Notes under the pieces: model-generated
Told to the model about the DNA's origin: nothing
The model's database searches: none
What the model saw: the letters and a program-made list of their open reading frames with translations, nothing else
Translations under genes and position numbers: made by a program
Shown here: piece after piece, positions 20,111-30,964 of the stretch
Layout of the letters: the number at the start of each line of letters is the position of its first letter
Position numbering within the stretch: the stretch's first letter is position 1
NCBI RefSeq assembly: GCF_006542625.1
Contig: NC_044402.1
Location: forward strand, 57,404,486-57,468,485
DNA length: 64,000 nucleotides
DNA from: Nomascus leucogenys
Lineage: Eukaryota; Chordata; Mammalia; Primates; Hylobatidae
Reading direction: 5' to 3'

Positions 20111-20790
20111 AAAATTCACTCTTTAAAAGTGTACAATTCCATGAGTTTTAATATATTTGCAGAGATGTGCATTAATCACCACCACTGCCCACTTCCAGAG
20201 CATTTTCATACCCCTGGAAAGAAATCCCATACCCATTACCAGTCCCTTCTCAGGCCCTCTCACCCCCAACCCCAGTGAACCATTAATCTCCCACCTGGCT
20301 GGGTGGATTTGCCTCTCTGGACATTTCATATAAACAGAACCATACAATCATATGCTGTGCCTAGCTCCTTACACTCAACACTATTTCTTCCAGGTTCACC
20401 CGTGTTACAGCATGTATTAGAACTTTATTCCTTTTTCATGACTGCATAATGTTCCATTGTGTGGATAGATCACATTTTGTTTATCCATTCAGCAGTTAAT
20501 GGACATTTGGGTTGTTTTTCATTTTGGCAACTACAAATAATGCTACTGTGAACATTTGTGTACCCGTTTTTGTGTGGACATATGTTTTTAATTCTCTCGG
20601 GTATATACTTAGAAGCAGTATTGCTGGGTCATACAGTAACTCTATTTTAGCTTTTTGAGAAATTGTTAAGCTGTTTTCCGCAGCAGCTGCATCATTTTAT
20701 GTTCTCACCAGTAATGTATGAGGGTTCTAACTTCTCCACATCCTCTCCAACACTTGTTAATGTCCATCTTTTTTTTTTTAATTATAGCTC

Positions 20791-21346
20791 TGCTGTTGCC
20801 AGAAAAAGAGTCCCAATCCAGACTCCAAGAGAGGATTGTTGGATCTTGCACAGGAAGGCATTCAAGGCAAGTTACAAAGTGCAGACAGAGGATAGTTTAT
20901 TGAAAGCTACTCAGTCACAGAATAGGGCATCCTCAGAAAGCAAGAGGAGGAACACGCCATCTCTGTCTTAAACTCTTCTCATATAGGAGTCTCATCTATG
21001 TAAAAGCTAAGATAAATTATGTCTGTGTGTGGGTGGGCTGACAGCATGATAAAATTTAGTATTTTGTTGATTTAAAGAAAGTATCTTTGGCATTTTAGTG
21101 CATAAGTACAACAAAGCATGACTATAGTCATCTTAAAAGCATATCTTGTTAAGGATAGTGGGACATCTGGACTTTTTGTTATTGTAGGAGTGTGTCCTTG
21201 CAGGTATTTTTAAGGTGTTTCCTCAACTGTAAACATCTTAGGACCATGAGTCATGACTGGCAAGGAACGTGCCTTGATAGTTTTAAGATGGAGTTTATTT
21301 TAAAATGATGTCACCATGGCTCTCCTATGCTTCTGTTTCCCTAACA
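20791..21346. mobile_element. Solo LTR, family not named, inside L1
   Basis: A 556-bp block splits L1 text exactly. It starts TGCTGTTGCCAGAAAAAGAG and ends GTTTCCCTAACA, giving TG...CA borders. GATTGTTGGATCTTGCACAG and TAGTTTATTGAAAGCTACTC are typical of gamma-like ERV LTRs, by recollection. I could not confirm a TSD. No retroviral gene is attached. Confidence 0.6.
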
Positions 21347-21411
21347 ATCCTAGTGAGAAAGAAGTAGTATCTCATGGTAGTTTTTTATTCATTTCCCTAA
21401 TGATTAATGAT

Positions 21412-21784
21412 TGTTGTGGTTTGGCTGTGTCCCCCCCAACCCCCGCCAATTCTCATCTTGAATTGTAGCTCCCACAATTCCCACATGTTGTGGGAGGGAC
21501 CCACTGGGAGGTAATTGAAGCACGGGGACAGGTCTCTCCCGTGCTATTCTCATGATTATGAATAAGTCTCACAAGACCCCATAATTTTATAAAGAGGAAT
21601 TTCCCTGCACAAGCTCTCTCTCCCCTGCCACCATGTAGGATGTGACTTGCTCCTCCTTGTCTTCTGCCATGATTGTGAGGCCTCCCCAGCCATGTGGAAT
21701 TGTGAGTCAATTAAACCTCTTTTCTTTATAAATTACCAGTCTCGGGTTATGTCTTCACCAGCAGTGTGAAAACGGACTAATACA
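21412..21784 (+). mobile_element. MST/THE1-type MaLR solo LTR inside L1
   Basis: Begins TGTTGTGGTTTGGCTGTGTC and ends AAAACGGACTAATACA. A perfect 5-bp TSD, ATGAT, lies at 21407-21411 and 21785-21789. It has the standard inner text GTGGGAGGGACCCACTGGGA and GTCAATTAAACCTCTTTTC. Solo, with no gag-like interior. Confidence 0.92.
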
Positions 21785-23181
21785 ATGATGTTAGCATTTC
21801 TTCGTGTGCTTATTGGTTATTTGTGTATCTTCTTGGGAAAAATCTCTATTCATGTCCTTTGCCCAATTTTGGGTTATTTGTCTTTTTATTATTGAGTTGT
21901 AGGAACTCTTTATCAATCCTGGATACAATTCTTTTATCAGATATATAATTTGGAGATATTTTCTCCCATCCTGTGGTTTTTTTTTTTTTTTTTTTTTTTA
22001 CTTTCTTGATGGTGTCCTATGAAGCACAAAGGCTTTTAATTTTGATGGAGTTCAATTTATCTCTTTTTTGTTTTATTACTTATTCTTTTGGTGTTATATT
22101 TAAGACGCAATGGCCTAATCTAATCCAAGGTCATAAAGCTTTACTCCTATGTTTTATTCTAGGAGTTTTACAATTTTAGCTCTTATGTTTATGTCTTTGA
22201 CATATTTTGAGTTAATTTTTGGAGAAGGTGTAAGGTAAGGGGACAACTTTATTCTTTTGCATGTGGACACTCATTGTCCCAACACTACTTGTTGAAAAAA
22301 CTGTTCTTAATCTATATCCTTATGCCAGTACCAATCTGTTTTGAGTACTATAGCTTTGTAGCAAGTTTCAAAATCAGGAAATGTGGGTCCTCCAACTTTG
22401 TTTTTCTTTCCAAGACTGTTTTGGCTATTTGGGGTCACTGGAAACTCCATATGAATATGAAGATCAGCTTGTCCATTTCTGAAAAAAAAAATCAGTTGAA
22501 ATTTTGATAGGGATTGCATTGAATATGTAGACCAATTTAGGGAGTATTGCCATCTTAACAATCCAGCAACATGTTATATCTGTCCATTTATTTAGATTTA
22601 CTTTAATTTCTTTCAACAATGCTTTGTAGTTTTCAGAGTGTATGTCTTGTGCTTTAAGTTTATTTGTGTTTTATTCTTTTGATGGTATTGGAAATAGAAT
22701 TATTCTGAATTTCATTTTCACGTTGTTCATTGTCATAGAAATACAATTGACTTTTGTAGGTTAGTCTTGTATTCTGCAAACTTACTGAACTCATTAATTA
22801 GTTCTCACAGTTTTTTTTATTCCTCAGAATTTTTATACACAGTATCATTTATCTATGAACAGAGATAGTTTTACTTCTTCCTTTCCAACCTAGATGCTTT
22901 TTATTTCTTTTTCTTGCCTCACTGATCTGACTAGAACCTTGCAATATTAGGAGAAAAGCATCTAGTCATTCACCACTAAGTAGGTTGGTAGCTGTGGGGT
23001 TTTCACAGATGGTCTTGATCAAGTTGAGGAAGTTCTCTTCTAGTCTTGGTTTGTTGAATATTCTTATGATAAGACACTTGGATTTTGTCAAATGCTTTTT
23101 CTGTATCTATTGAGATGATTATGTGGGTTTTGTCTTTCATTTTATTAGATTAGTGTGGTATATAACACTGATGTTCATAGA

Positions 23182-23480
23182 TTTTTTTTTTTTTTTTGAG
23201 ACAGAGTCTTACTCTGTCATCCAGGCTGGAGTGCAGTGGCATGATCTTGGCTCACTCCAACCTCCACCTCTCAGGTTCAAGTGATTCTCCTGCCTCAGCC
23301 TCCCAAGTATCTGGGATTACAGGCGTGCGCCATTGCGCCTGGCTAACTTTTGTATTTTTTGGTAGAGACAGGGTTTCACCATGTTGGCCAGGCTGGTCTC
23401 AAACTCCTGGTCTCAACTTATCCGCCCACCTTGGCTTTCCAAAGTGCTGGGATTACAGGTGTGAGCCACCGCACCCAGCC
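23182..23480 (-). mobile_element. Alu, full length
   Basis: A T-run of 16 leads into GAGACAGAGTCTTACTCTGT. It ends GAGCCACCGCACCCAGCC. It sits at the upstream end of the old L1, and unique sequence follows. Confidence 0.95.
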
Positions 23481-23819
23481 CATAAGCTCTTAAAGTATGG
23501 ATTTGAGAGAAAACTAGAATCATATCCAAATGTCAGGCCTTTAATCCCTGCAGGAGGAGATGGTACACATGGCATTGTCGATTGATCCTGGGAATATTTG
23601 ACACCACTCAGTTTAATATCCTGAGCTCCAAGGCAGTCATTCCCTCTGATTCATCCCAGAACAAAGGACATCTTAAAAACCTCTCGTTACAGGAACTCTC
23701 CTCCTACAACAGAGACAAGTGGTAGGCCTGGTGGTGAACCTAAAGAGTATCAAACAATCCCTTGACTAAAAATTTTACCTCCTCAAGAAATAGACCTTTC
23801 ATAATTGTGCAAGACAGAA
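23481..23819. other. Unique sequence
   Basis: No repeat or gene recognised. Confidence 0.4.
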
Positions 23820-24680
23820 ACCACAACTCAAACTAACGTAAGTGAAAAGGAGATGTATTCGAAAGCTATTGGGATTGTCAAAGAATTGAAGCAATTACAG
23901 CTATCAAAATTTCACATGTGGGCTGGGCGCAGTGGCTCACACCTGTAATCCCTTCTCCTTGGGAAGCCAAGGCAGGTGGATTGCTTTGAGCTCAGGAGTT
24001 TGAGACTAGCCTAGGCAACATAGTGAAACCCCATCTCATTACAAAAATTAGCCAGGTGTAGTGGCACACACCTGTGGTCCCAGCTACTCGGGAGGCTGAA
24101 GCTGGAGAATGGCTTGAACCCAGGAGGCAGAGGTTGCAATGAGCAATGATGGCACCATTGCACTCCAGCCTGGGTAAAAGAGTGAAACCCTGTCTCAAAA
24201 AAAAAAAAAAAAAAACCACACACACACACAAACAAACACATGTATCCCAAACATATATACAACTATAATATATCAATTTTTTTAAAAGAATTGAAGAAAG
24301 ATCTGCAGGGATCATGACAGCTCCAAGAGCCCCAAGATTAGAAGTGGAGACCAGACCCTCCAGGGACTTCACCTCACCTTTATGCCCCTCTGGTGTCCCC
24401 TCATGGCAGAAGACACAGCTACCACTAGCTTGGGGTAACTTCCCAGCCAGACACAGAAAGAGAAATCCCAGGGAGGACCCTGATTGGCCTATCCTGGATC
24501 ATGCACCATCTGGACCAGTTGCTGTGGCCACGGAAATGGGCTTCTCTTAATGGCCCAGCCTGGGCTACAGGGTCCCCCTCAACTGCTGGGGGCAGGACAC
24601 TGTGATGGAGTAGGAAAAGAGTTGCTCCCTGAGATGAAGTTATTACCAGGAGGACAGTGGATGAAATGCTGGGCTGATAC
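23820..24680. repeat. Unclassified old interspersed repeat, split by Alu
   Basis: CCACAACTCAAACTAACGTA before the Alu and, after it, AGCCAGACACAGAAAGAGAA, CCCTGATTGGCCTATCCTGG and GACCAGTTGCTGTGGCCACG recall a common mammalian dispersed repeat that I cannot name. Treat the classification and borders as tentative. Confidence 0.35.
23921..24236 (+). mobile_element. Alu with CA/CAAA tail
   Basis: Starts GGCTGGGCGCAGTGGCTCAC. The A-run of 18 is followed by a CACACACACAAACAAAC tail. The short TSD CACATGT is seen at 23913-23919 and 24237-24243. Confidence 0.93.
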
Positions 24681-24689
24681 CTGCATTAC

Positions 24690-25459
24690 TTTACTGCCAG
24701 TCTCTCCTAAGGATTAAGGCATTGTCCTGTGAAGATGCGTGTATCAAGTAGAGATACACTATGGAGGGAAATTTAAGGGACCCCATCACCATCCGTGAAA
24801 ACATCATCACAGGTTAATTCATCAAAGTTCTATGCCATAACGCAGAGAAGCAGCTGTAAAGGATTGGAAGCCAGCATGGAGTTTTGATGGGAAGTTGGGA
24901 GAAGATATATGGCAGACAGTGCATTACAAATTATCTCTTTTTTTTGGATCCACAAGGAGAAACCTATGTTTGAATCTACATGTAGGGAGCCAGGTATCTC
25001 AGGAAAATCAAGATACCATTTGCCACTGAGAGGGCTGCTGAATGTCAGTTGAACAGATTTCAACCGAAAGCCTAAAAGGTCCAGAGGAAGGAGCAGTGAC
25101 ACAGCTTGGAAAGAATATGGCTGCACAAAGAGGGCAGTGCACAGGAGCTGCGGCCTTAAGTAGGAGAACACAGCCAACCTATGGGAGCCAGCAGGGAGGG
25201 ACTAGAGAAATAAAACACCTTGGCAATCTCCAACCAGAGAGTTCCTTGACTAAAACCAACCAGGAGCCAGAGGACAGGAAGCCCATTGGGGCAATCCATA
25301 TAGGACAGTCTCCTGGCCACAGAGCAAGATGAAGAAGGGTGGAGAATGGTATAGATAAGGGGAAAAGTCACTCAAAAGGAGCAAGGAACATAGGTGGAAT
25401 ATCACAAGCCTGAGTTCTGACAACGAATATGGGCAGAAATGATGGGCGCCTCCCATAAG
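24690..25459. other. Unique sequence, nothing recognised
   Basis: Overlapping 96-115 codon frames on both strands have no recognisable domain. No transposon recognised. Confidence 0.4.
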
Positions 25460-25470
25460 AACACCTCCCC

Positions 25471-25778
25471 GGCCGAATGTGCTGGCTCAAGCCTGTAATC
25501 TCGCACTTTGGGAGGTCAAGGCAGGCAGATCACCTGAGGTCAGAAGTCGAGACCAGCCTGGCCAACATGGCAAAACCCTGTCTCTACTAAAAATATAAAA
25601 AATCAGCCAGGTTTGGTGGCACACGCCTGTAATCCCAGCTACTCGGGAGGCTGAGGCACGAGAATCGCTTGAACCTGGTAGGTGGAGGTTGCAGTGAGCC
25701 AAAATTGTGCCACTGCGCTCCAGCCCAAGTGACAGAGTGAGATTCTGTCTCAAAAACAAAAGCAAAAACCAACAAAAA
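25471..25778 (+). mobile_element. Alu with perfect TSD
   Basis: The perfect 11-bp TSD AACACCTCCCC is at 25460-25470 and 25779-25789. Starts GGCCGAATGTGCTGGCTCAA, with the CpG-rich head altered. The tail is CAAAAACAAAAGCAAAAACC. Confidence 0.96.
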
Positions 25779-25794
25779 AACACCTCCCCAATCC

Positions 25795-26030
25795 TTCACG
25801 CTTTCTCTTCCCTACCTGCTGGCTGGGTGTCAATCCCCCACACAGAAGCCACATGAAGGAGACAGTACAACCTCCATCAGCCTGGGTCTCCAGATGACTT
25901 CATGGGGAAGATCCCTCCCCACCCATGAACCAAGCTTTATGTGGCCAAGAAAATGAATGTCTATCACATCAAGCCACTGAGATTTCACTTGAGATGCTAT
26001 GGCCAGCATGACTCTAACTGATGCAGTAGC
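25795..26030 (+). mobile_element. Old MaLR-type LTR remnant (tentative)
   Basis: CCTCCATCAGCCTGGGTCTC, ATGAATGTCTATCACATCAA, GCCACTGAGATTTCACTTGA and CATGACTCTAACTGATGCA follow the 3' order of old MLT1-like LTRs. There is no TSD. Confidence 0.45.
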
Positions 26031-27063
26031 TGCAGATGGCGTAGGGCTGGCCTCCTTAGAAGGGAAGCCGAACTTTGATCTGGACATGTCTTCCTCACTT
26101 AAAAGCTGGGTGAATTAATTTGTATTGTCAGAAAGGCACTTCATCTTGCTCAAAATAAAGATGTGGTTGAGCTGCCAAACTTTTGCTTCTGTCATTTCAC
26201 TGGGGGCCTTCTACTGCTGGCTCTAGTTCAGGTCTCCTGCTTTGTCAAAGGCCCTTTTTTCTTTTGGTGGCCAATCAAGACCCATCTTGGTAAATTACTC
26301 ACTGGTCAGTCAGGAAAAAATAATGTTCTTATTGCAAATCATTTTAGAGTTTGCAGAGGGCTAGAGTTGGCATATTCTGTTCCTAAGGTTGGAAGGGTCC
26401 CTGGCTGAAAGCCCAGAATCCCAGATCTCAAGGTCCCCCTGATGTTCAGTTTCCCCATCCCCCAAATCCTAAAACTGGGTCAGCTCACTGACACTCGTGG
26501 GGGTGGTGGAGAAGAAAGTGCCTTTGTTGGTGCTTTAGAAGCTCTCTAGAGATTTGCACGCCACGTTCAGCCACCCACAATCAGCTGTCCCCTGAGAATC
26601 TGGTATGTACTCCCCACCCCACCCCACAGGTCGAGAACCTGAGCTTGTCACTGGCTGGAGCATATGATCATGTGACTGAGGGGAAATCTCTTCCTGCTCA
26701 GAATTGCTGGAATTTTAAGAGCCACATTTAGAACTCTGGGGCTTTCCAGCCAGAGCACTTTCAACAATACACCGTGCTGCCTTGAGTTGGGATGTTTAGC
26801 TAGGCCAGATCTGGAGAGCTGAGGTCTATTCAGGAGACTTTATGATCTCAGTGGTCTTAGCTGATGGCTCCCGCAAAGGATGAGGATGGGAGAGGGGCAG
26901 CTTTAGGCCAAGATGATCTTCTCCTCCCAGCCTGTCTACATTATTCATGTCCAATAAGATTGCATTGGATTGCACACAACAAACTAACAACAGTGTCCAT
27001 CTTTCATGGTGTGACCTGCAGGTTAAATAGACTTGACCTGGGCCACTGCGCCCAGGATGGACA
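26031..27063. other. Unique sequence, nothing recognised
   Basis: No clear transposon is present, and no gene. A tract CCCCACCCCACCCCAC at 26613-26628 is C-rich. Confidence 0.4.
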
Positions 27064-27415
27064 GGCCGGGCGCAGTGGCTCACACCTATAATCCCAGCAC
27101 TTTGGGAGGCTGAGGTGGGCAGAACACTTGAGGTTGAGAGTTCAAGACCAGCCTGACCAACATGGAGAAACCCTGTCTCTACTAAAAATACAAAAGTTAG
27201 CCAGGTGTGGTGGTTCATGCCTGTAATCCCAGCTACTCAGGAGGCTGAGGCAGGAGAACCACTTGAACCTAGGAGGTGGAGGTTGCGGTGAGCCGAGATC
27301 GTGCCATTGCACTCCAGCCTGGGCAACAAGAGCGAAACTCAGTCTCAAAAAAAAAAAAAGAAAAAGAAAAAGAAAAAGAAAAAAAAGAAAAAGAAAAGAA
27401 AAAAGAAAGAAAGGG
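27064..27415 (+). mobile_element. Alu with AAAAG-type tail
   Basis: Starts GGCCGGGCGCAGTGGCTCAC. The A-run has expanded into AAAAAG and AAAAAAG units up to about 27412. Confidence 0.94.
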
Positions 27416-27439
27416 GACAGACTACTACAGGTGAGAAAG

Positions 27440-27810
27440 TGACATAGGTAAAGATGATTTGTTCCTGCTTACACATGTTTTTTACATCTCTGACAGCTCA
27501 ATTTAAATTTGGCCCCTCTCACTTGATTCTATTTTATTTTCCTTCATAGCACATAACACCACCTGCCATTATATTCTGTATTGATTTGTTTATCTGTTCT
27601 GGTCACCACGATATTCCTGTTTCTAGACAGTGCTTAACCTATAGTAGGTACTCAATGAATGTTAAATAAATGAATGCATTACTTCATTTGAAATTTTCAG
27701 CAACTCCATGTGCTAAGCAGGGCAAAGGATGTTGTCTTTCATTTTACAAAAGTGGAAAGTGAGGCCTAGAAGGGTGGTGTAACTAAAGCTAATAGAAAAT
27801 TAAGGAAGCC
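27440..27810. repeat. L2 3' end (+) followed by MIR-like piece (-)
   Basis: 27490-27685 (GCACATAACACCACCTGCCA, CTGTTTCTAGACAGTGCTTA, CTATAGTAGGTACTCAATGA) is an L2 3' end in sense. 27690-27800 (TTCATTTTACAAAAGTGGAA, GTGAGGCCTAGAAGG) looks like a MIR 3' half in reverse. Confidence 0.55.
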
Positions 27811-27817
27811 TCGGTCC

Positions 27818-28109
27818 TTTTTTTTTTTCTTTTGAGACAGAGTCTCACTCTGATGCCAGGCTGGAGTGCAGTGGCGCAATCTCAGCTCACTGCCTCCACC
27901 TCCCGGGTTCAAGTGATTCTCCTGCCTCAGCCTCCCAAGTAGCTGGGACTACAGGCATGTGCCACCACGCCCAGCTAATTTTTTTATTTTTAGTAGAGAT
28001 AGAGTTTCACCATGTTGGCCAGGATGGTCTCGATCTCTTGACCTCGTAATCTGCCTGCCTCGGCCTCCCAAAGTGCTGGGATTACAGGTGTGAGCCACCA
28101 TGCCCGGCC
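27818..28109 (-). mobile_element. Alu, full length
   Basis: The T-run with TTTCTTTTGAGACAGAGTCT leads to the end GAGCCACCATGCCCGGCC. One short deletion is visible in the left monomer (TCTGATGCCAGGCTGG). Confidence 0.94.
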
Positions 28110-29816
28110 AGTCTTTTTGATTCCTAATCAGGTCTACATGGGTAGGGTGAGGGTAGAGAGGCTTTGACACGCCCCTAGCAGATGTCCCAGATCTGTAAGA
28201 GGCCTCATCTAGGCCCCTGCTGACAAACTACTCAAGGTTAAAGTGATCATAAGAAGAGGAGATAAGAAGTTATTCCCAATAAAGAGACTGGGAAAATAGG
28301 AATTGCAGAAACCAGTGGCCTGTGGGTTAGGAAGGAAGCTGACGCTATCAATGGAGAGTTGGCTTTTTGGTGCCCCTCAATTCCACCCCCACCCCTGCTA
28401 CTTACTTTGCCCCCTGGAGGTGTGAGTTCCCCGTCACTGGAGGTGTTCAAGCAGGGCCTGGATGTCTACTTACGGAGCATGCCTGAGCTGGAGAGTACAC
28501 ACCTCCCCGTGGGGGAAGGCAGGCTTGCTGTCCATAGAACATGCAGTCAGCCACCGCCCGGCCCCACACTAACACAAAAAGAGGCTTTTGCACCACCTAG
28601 TGGACATGGTTTTAAACTGCAGGCCTTTCCGTGGAGAGAAGTCCACAGCCCAGAATCCCATTTCCTGTGCAGTCTCCCTGACCCCCTCAAGGATCGGAAG
28701 GCCCACAGCCCCGCTGTGCTTCTAGACCTCAGCCCTCCAAAAGGGAAGTTGGAAAAAGAGAGCAGAAGCCTGTGATTCTCCGGAGGGAAACTCTCCCTGG
28801 TGACTCTCAAGCCGAATTCACCAGCACCACTTTGTCCAGCACTGTCCCCAATGGGCACACTTCTCACGTCTTCTCTCCCTGGGGACAGCAATGGTTTGCT
28901 CATCAGCTACATCTGTTTCCCCTACTTCTGTGCAAACTTTCCAAGCCAGGACCCTATTCCCCTTTGTTTACTCACCATCACCATCATTCCCCATCCCCGG
29001 TATATGAGCAATTAACTCACAAGGATCTGGGACTTTAAAAAATCAAGATCAGGATTAAAATATTTCTGAGTTGCATATACTGGTTTCAGAACAACCTGCT
29101 TTAAATTCCTCACTCAAGTTCTGGGGCTGTCCCATTGGTGGCTTAGTTCCCACTGAGGTCCTTTGAGGACAGAGGTCTCACTGAGGGAGCACACCAGCAG
29201 TGCAGGGCCCTGACACTGGCATTCAACAGGCTCCCTCTGAGCCCACACCGCCCTCGCATTTACCACCAGATCTGGACATTTCTGCGGTACAGGCCTTTGC
29301 TCTGTAAAGGTCTGTGTTTTCTGTGTGTCTCTACAAACCTTTTGTGAGAACATTTGAGTAGAAAATGTGGATCACTAACATTGTGGGACCAGAGGAGGAA
29401 GCCAAGGAAGACTGGGGCCCTAGGATCCTCTGTGACAAAGAGGATGGGTTTCCAGCATCAGCCGAGGCTTCCTGCAGTAAGAGCCCAAGACCCAGCAGAG
29501 CCAACAGGATTAAATCAAGTGCTAGATCTGGAACTTTCCTATGAGGGAAAAAGCCTTCCTAGGCAAGAATCCACCTAATAGAGAAGAGGAAGACCAGAGC
29601 TCATGCTCATGGGTTAATGCTGTAAATGGCTCAACTGGACCAAGACAGTGACTTTTATCATTTGTTTCATTAATGGACTTTTTATTATACTCATTTTTCA
29701 TAAATTCTTTATCTATTGTCTTTATCTATTGTCAGTTCTTTAACTGTAATGTAATCATGTCTGGCCACTTTTTCAAACCATGAGAATATATCTCCTGCTT
29801 TTTAAAATTCTTTGTT
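28110..29816. other. Unique sequence, 1.7 kb, no gene recognised
   Basis: The longest repeat-poor stretch here. Overlapping frames at 28359-28775 (+, 138 codons), 28547-28903 (-, 118) and 28772-29038 (+, 88) compete for the same DNA, which argues against any one being real. A GGAGGTGTTCAAGCAGGGCC string at 28439 recalls an ancient repeat core. A CTCF-like motif lies at 28589. Confidence 0.45.
28589..28606 (-). promoter_or_regulatory. CTCF-like motif, reverse
   Basis: TGCACCACCTAGTGGACA follows the reverse CTCF core GCGCCCCCTAGTGGCCA with about three differences. Unique DNA surrounds it. It points opposite to the candidate at 8.89 kb. Strength and use unknown. Confidence 0.35.
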
Positions 29817-30099
29817 GCCAGGTGCAGTGGCTCACACCTGTAACCCTAACACTTTGGGAGGCCAAGGCAGGCAGATCACCTGAGGTTGAGACCAGCCTGA
29901 CCAACACAGTGAAACCCCGTCTCTGCTAAAAATACAAAAATTAGCTGGTGTGGTGGCGGGTGCCTGTAGTCCCAGCTACTAGGGAGGCTGAGGCAGGAGA
30001 ATCACTTGAACTCAGGAGGCAGAGGTTGCAGTGAGCTGAGATCACATCACTGCACTCCAGCCTGGGTGACAGCAAAACTCCACCTCAAAAAAAAAAAAA
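29817..30099 (+). mobile_element. Alu with TSD
   Basis: It is bracketed by AAAATTCTTTGT at 29804 and a matching AATTCTCTGTG after the A-run at 30099. About 10 bases are missing in the left monomer (ATCACCTGAGGTTGAGACCA). Confidence 0.93.
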
Positions 30100-30139
30100 T
30101 TCTCTGTGAGAAGTTCAGTTTGACTTATGTCATTTTCAA

Positions 30140-30245
30140 TGACCTGCCACTTTTCAGGACTTTAACTGTCTGAAAAATGGATATAAACTCAATGCCTCAC
30201 CTGGTGCCCAGTACACAGCAGGTACTCAATTGATGTTTGTAGAAG
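30140..30245 (+). repeat. MIR or L2 3'-end fragment
   Basis: TGGTGCCCAGTACACAGCAG followed by GTACTCAATTGATGTTTGT is the common SINE/LINE 3' end; CTGAAAAATGGATATAAACT upstream favours MIR. Confidence 0.5.
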
Positions 30246-30964
30246 GAAGGCCTAAATGAACCCCTTTACTACGGGCACCCAGGGGTCCATCCCCAGATCA
30301 GGGCCTGATCTCCCTGGGGAGATGGAGAAAAGGTGGCATGGCCCCAGGGCTGAGTGCAGAATTCTGGAGTCGGGATCTCTAGCAGTGGTTCATCCCTACC
30401 CTCCTAGTAGCCCACCCCTGGCCGTGATGGTCTCAGTGGTGGGTGAGATTCATTGCCTGAGTTAAGGCCTCATTCCTGGGAAATGTAGCTGTTGACATCC
30501 ATCAACCCACCAGCAGGCAAACACCACTTATAACTGGAAGAAGTGATCTAGGAATCCATCCACTTGCGCAGCTCAGATGTTTCATCGCTCCCTGTATACA
30601 GGTAGCTGTGTTACCCTCCTAGCCTGCTTTCTTGGTTTGATACATGCCTGAGAGCATGTGGGAGCACTTCAGGTCTAGGGTCATGGGAGGACCGTTCTGC
30701 CCACCCCAGCTCATCTCTCCAGCTCAGCCTGCATGCATGCCTTCCTCCATCTGATTCCAGAGTGGGGGGTGGGAGGTCTCACATTGACCTCAAGTTTATG
30801 TGACTTTTTCCACCTCTGCTTTCCCAGACTGCCCCTGCTGTGGGACTTTTAAGGAGATTTGTGAAGTCAGTATCTACTTTTCTTGTGTGGGTGCTTATAA
30901 ATTATTCCCCTGGAAGGGAATAAATGTTAGAGGTACTCCAAACCTCTAACATATAAACATGTAA
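30246..30964. other. Unique sequence; small hairpin near its end
   Basis: ATGTTAGAGGT at 30924-30934 and its exact reverse complement ACCTCTAACAT at 30942-30952 form an 11-bp stem with a 7-base loop. Nothing else is recognised. Confidence 0.5.

Larger units (their letters stand above)
19770..23181 (-). mobile_element. Old L1 (L1M), interrupted three times
   Basis: The plus-strand text runs from the L1 3' side (TGTACAATTCCATGAG, CATTTCATATAAACAGAACC, GCATAATGTTCCATTGTGTG, GGTATATACTTAGAAGCAGT) to ORF2 reverse-transcriptase text (near 22260-23150). It is broken by an Alu at 19833-20110, an LTR at 20791-21346 and an MST LTR at 21412-21784. Stops and indels are everywhere, so no frame remains. 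Confidence 0.85.

Noticed and set aside
28359..28903. Overlapping 138- and 118-codon frames on opposite strands
   Set aside because: They use the same DNA in conflict and match nothing I know.
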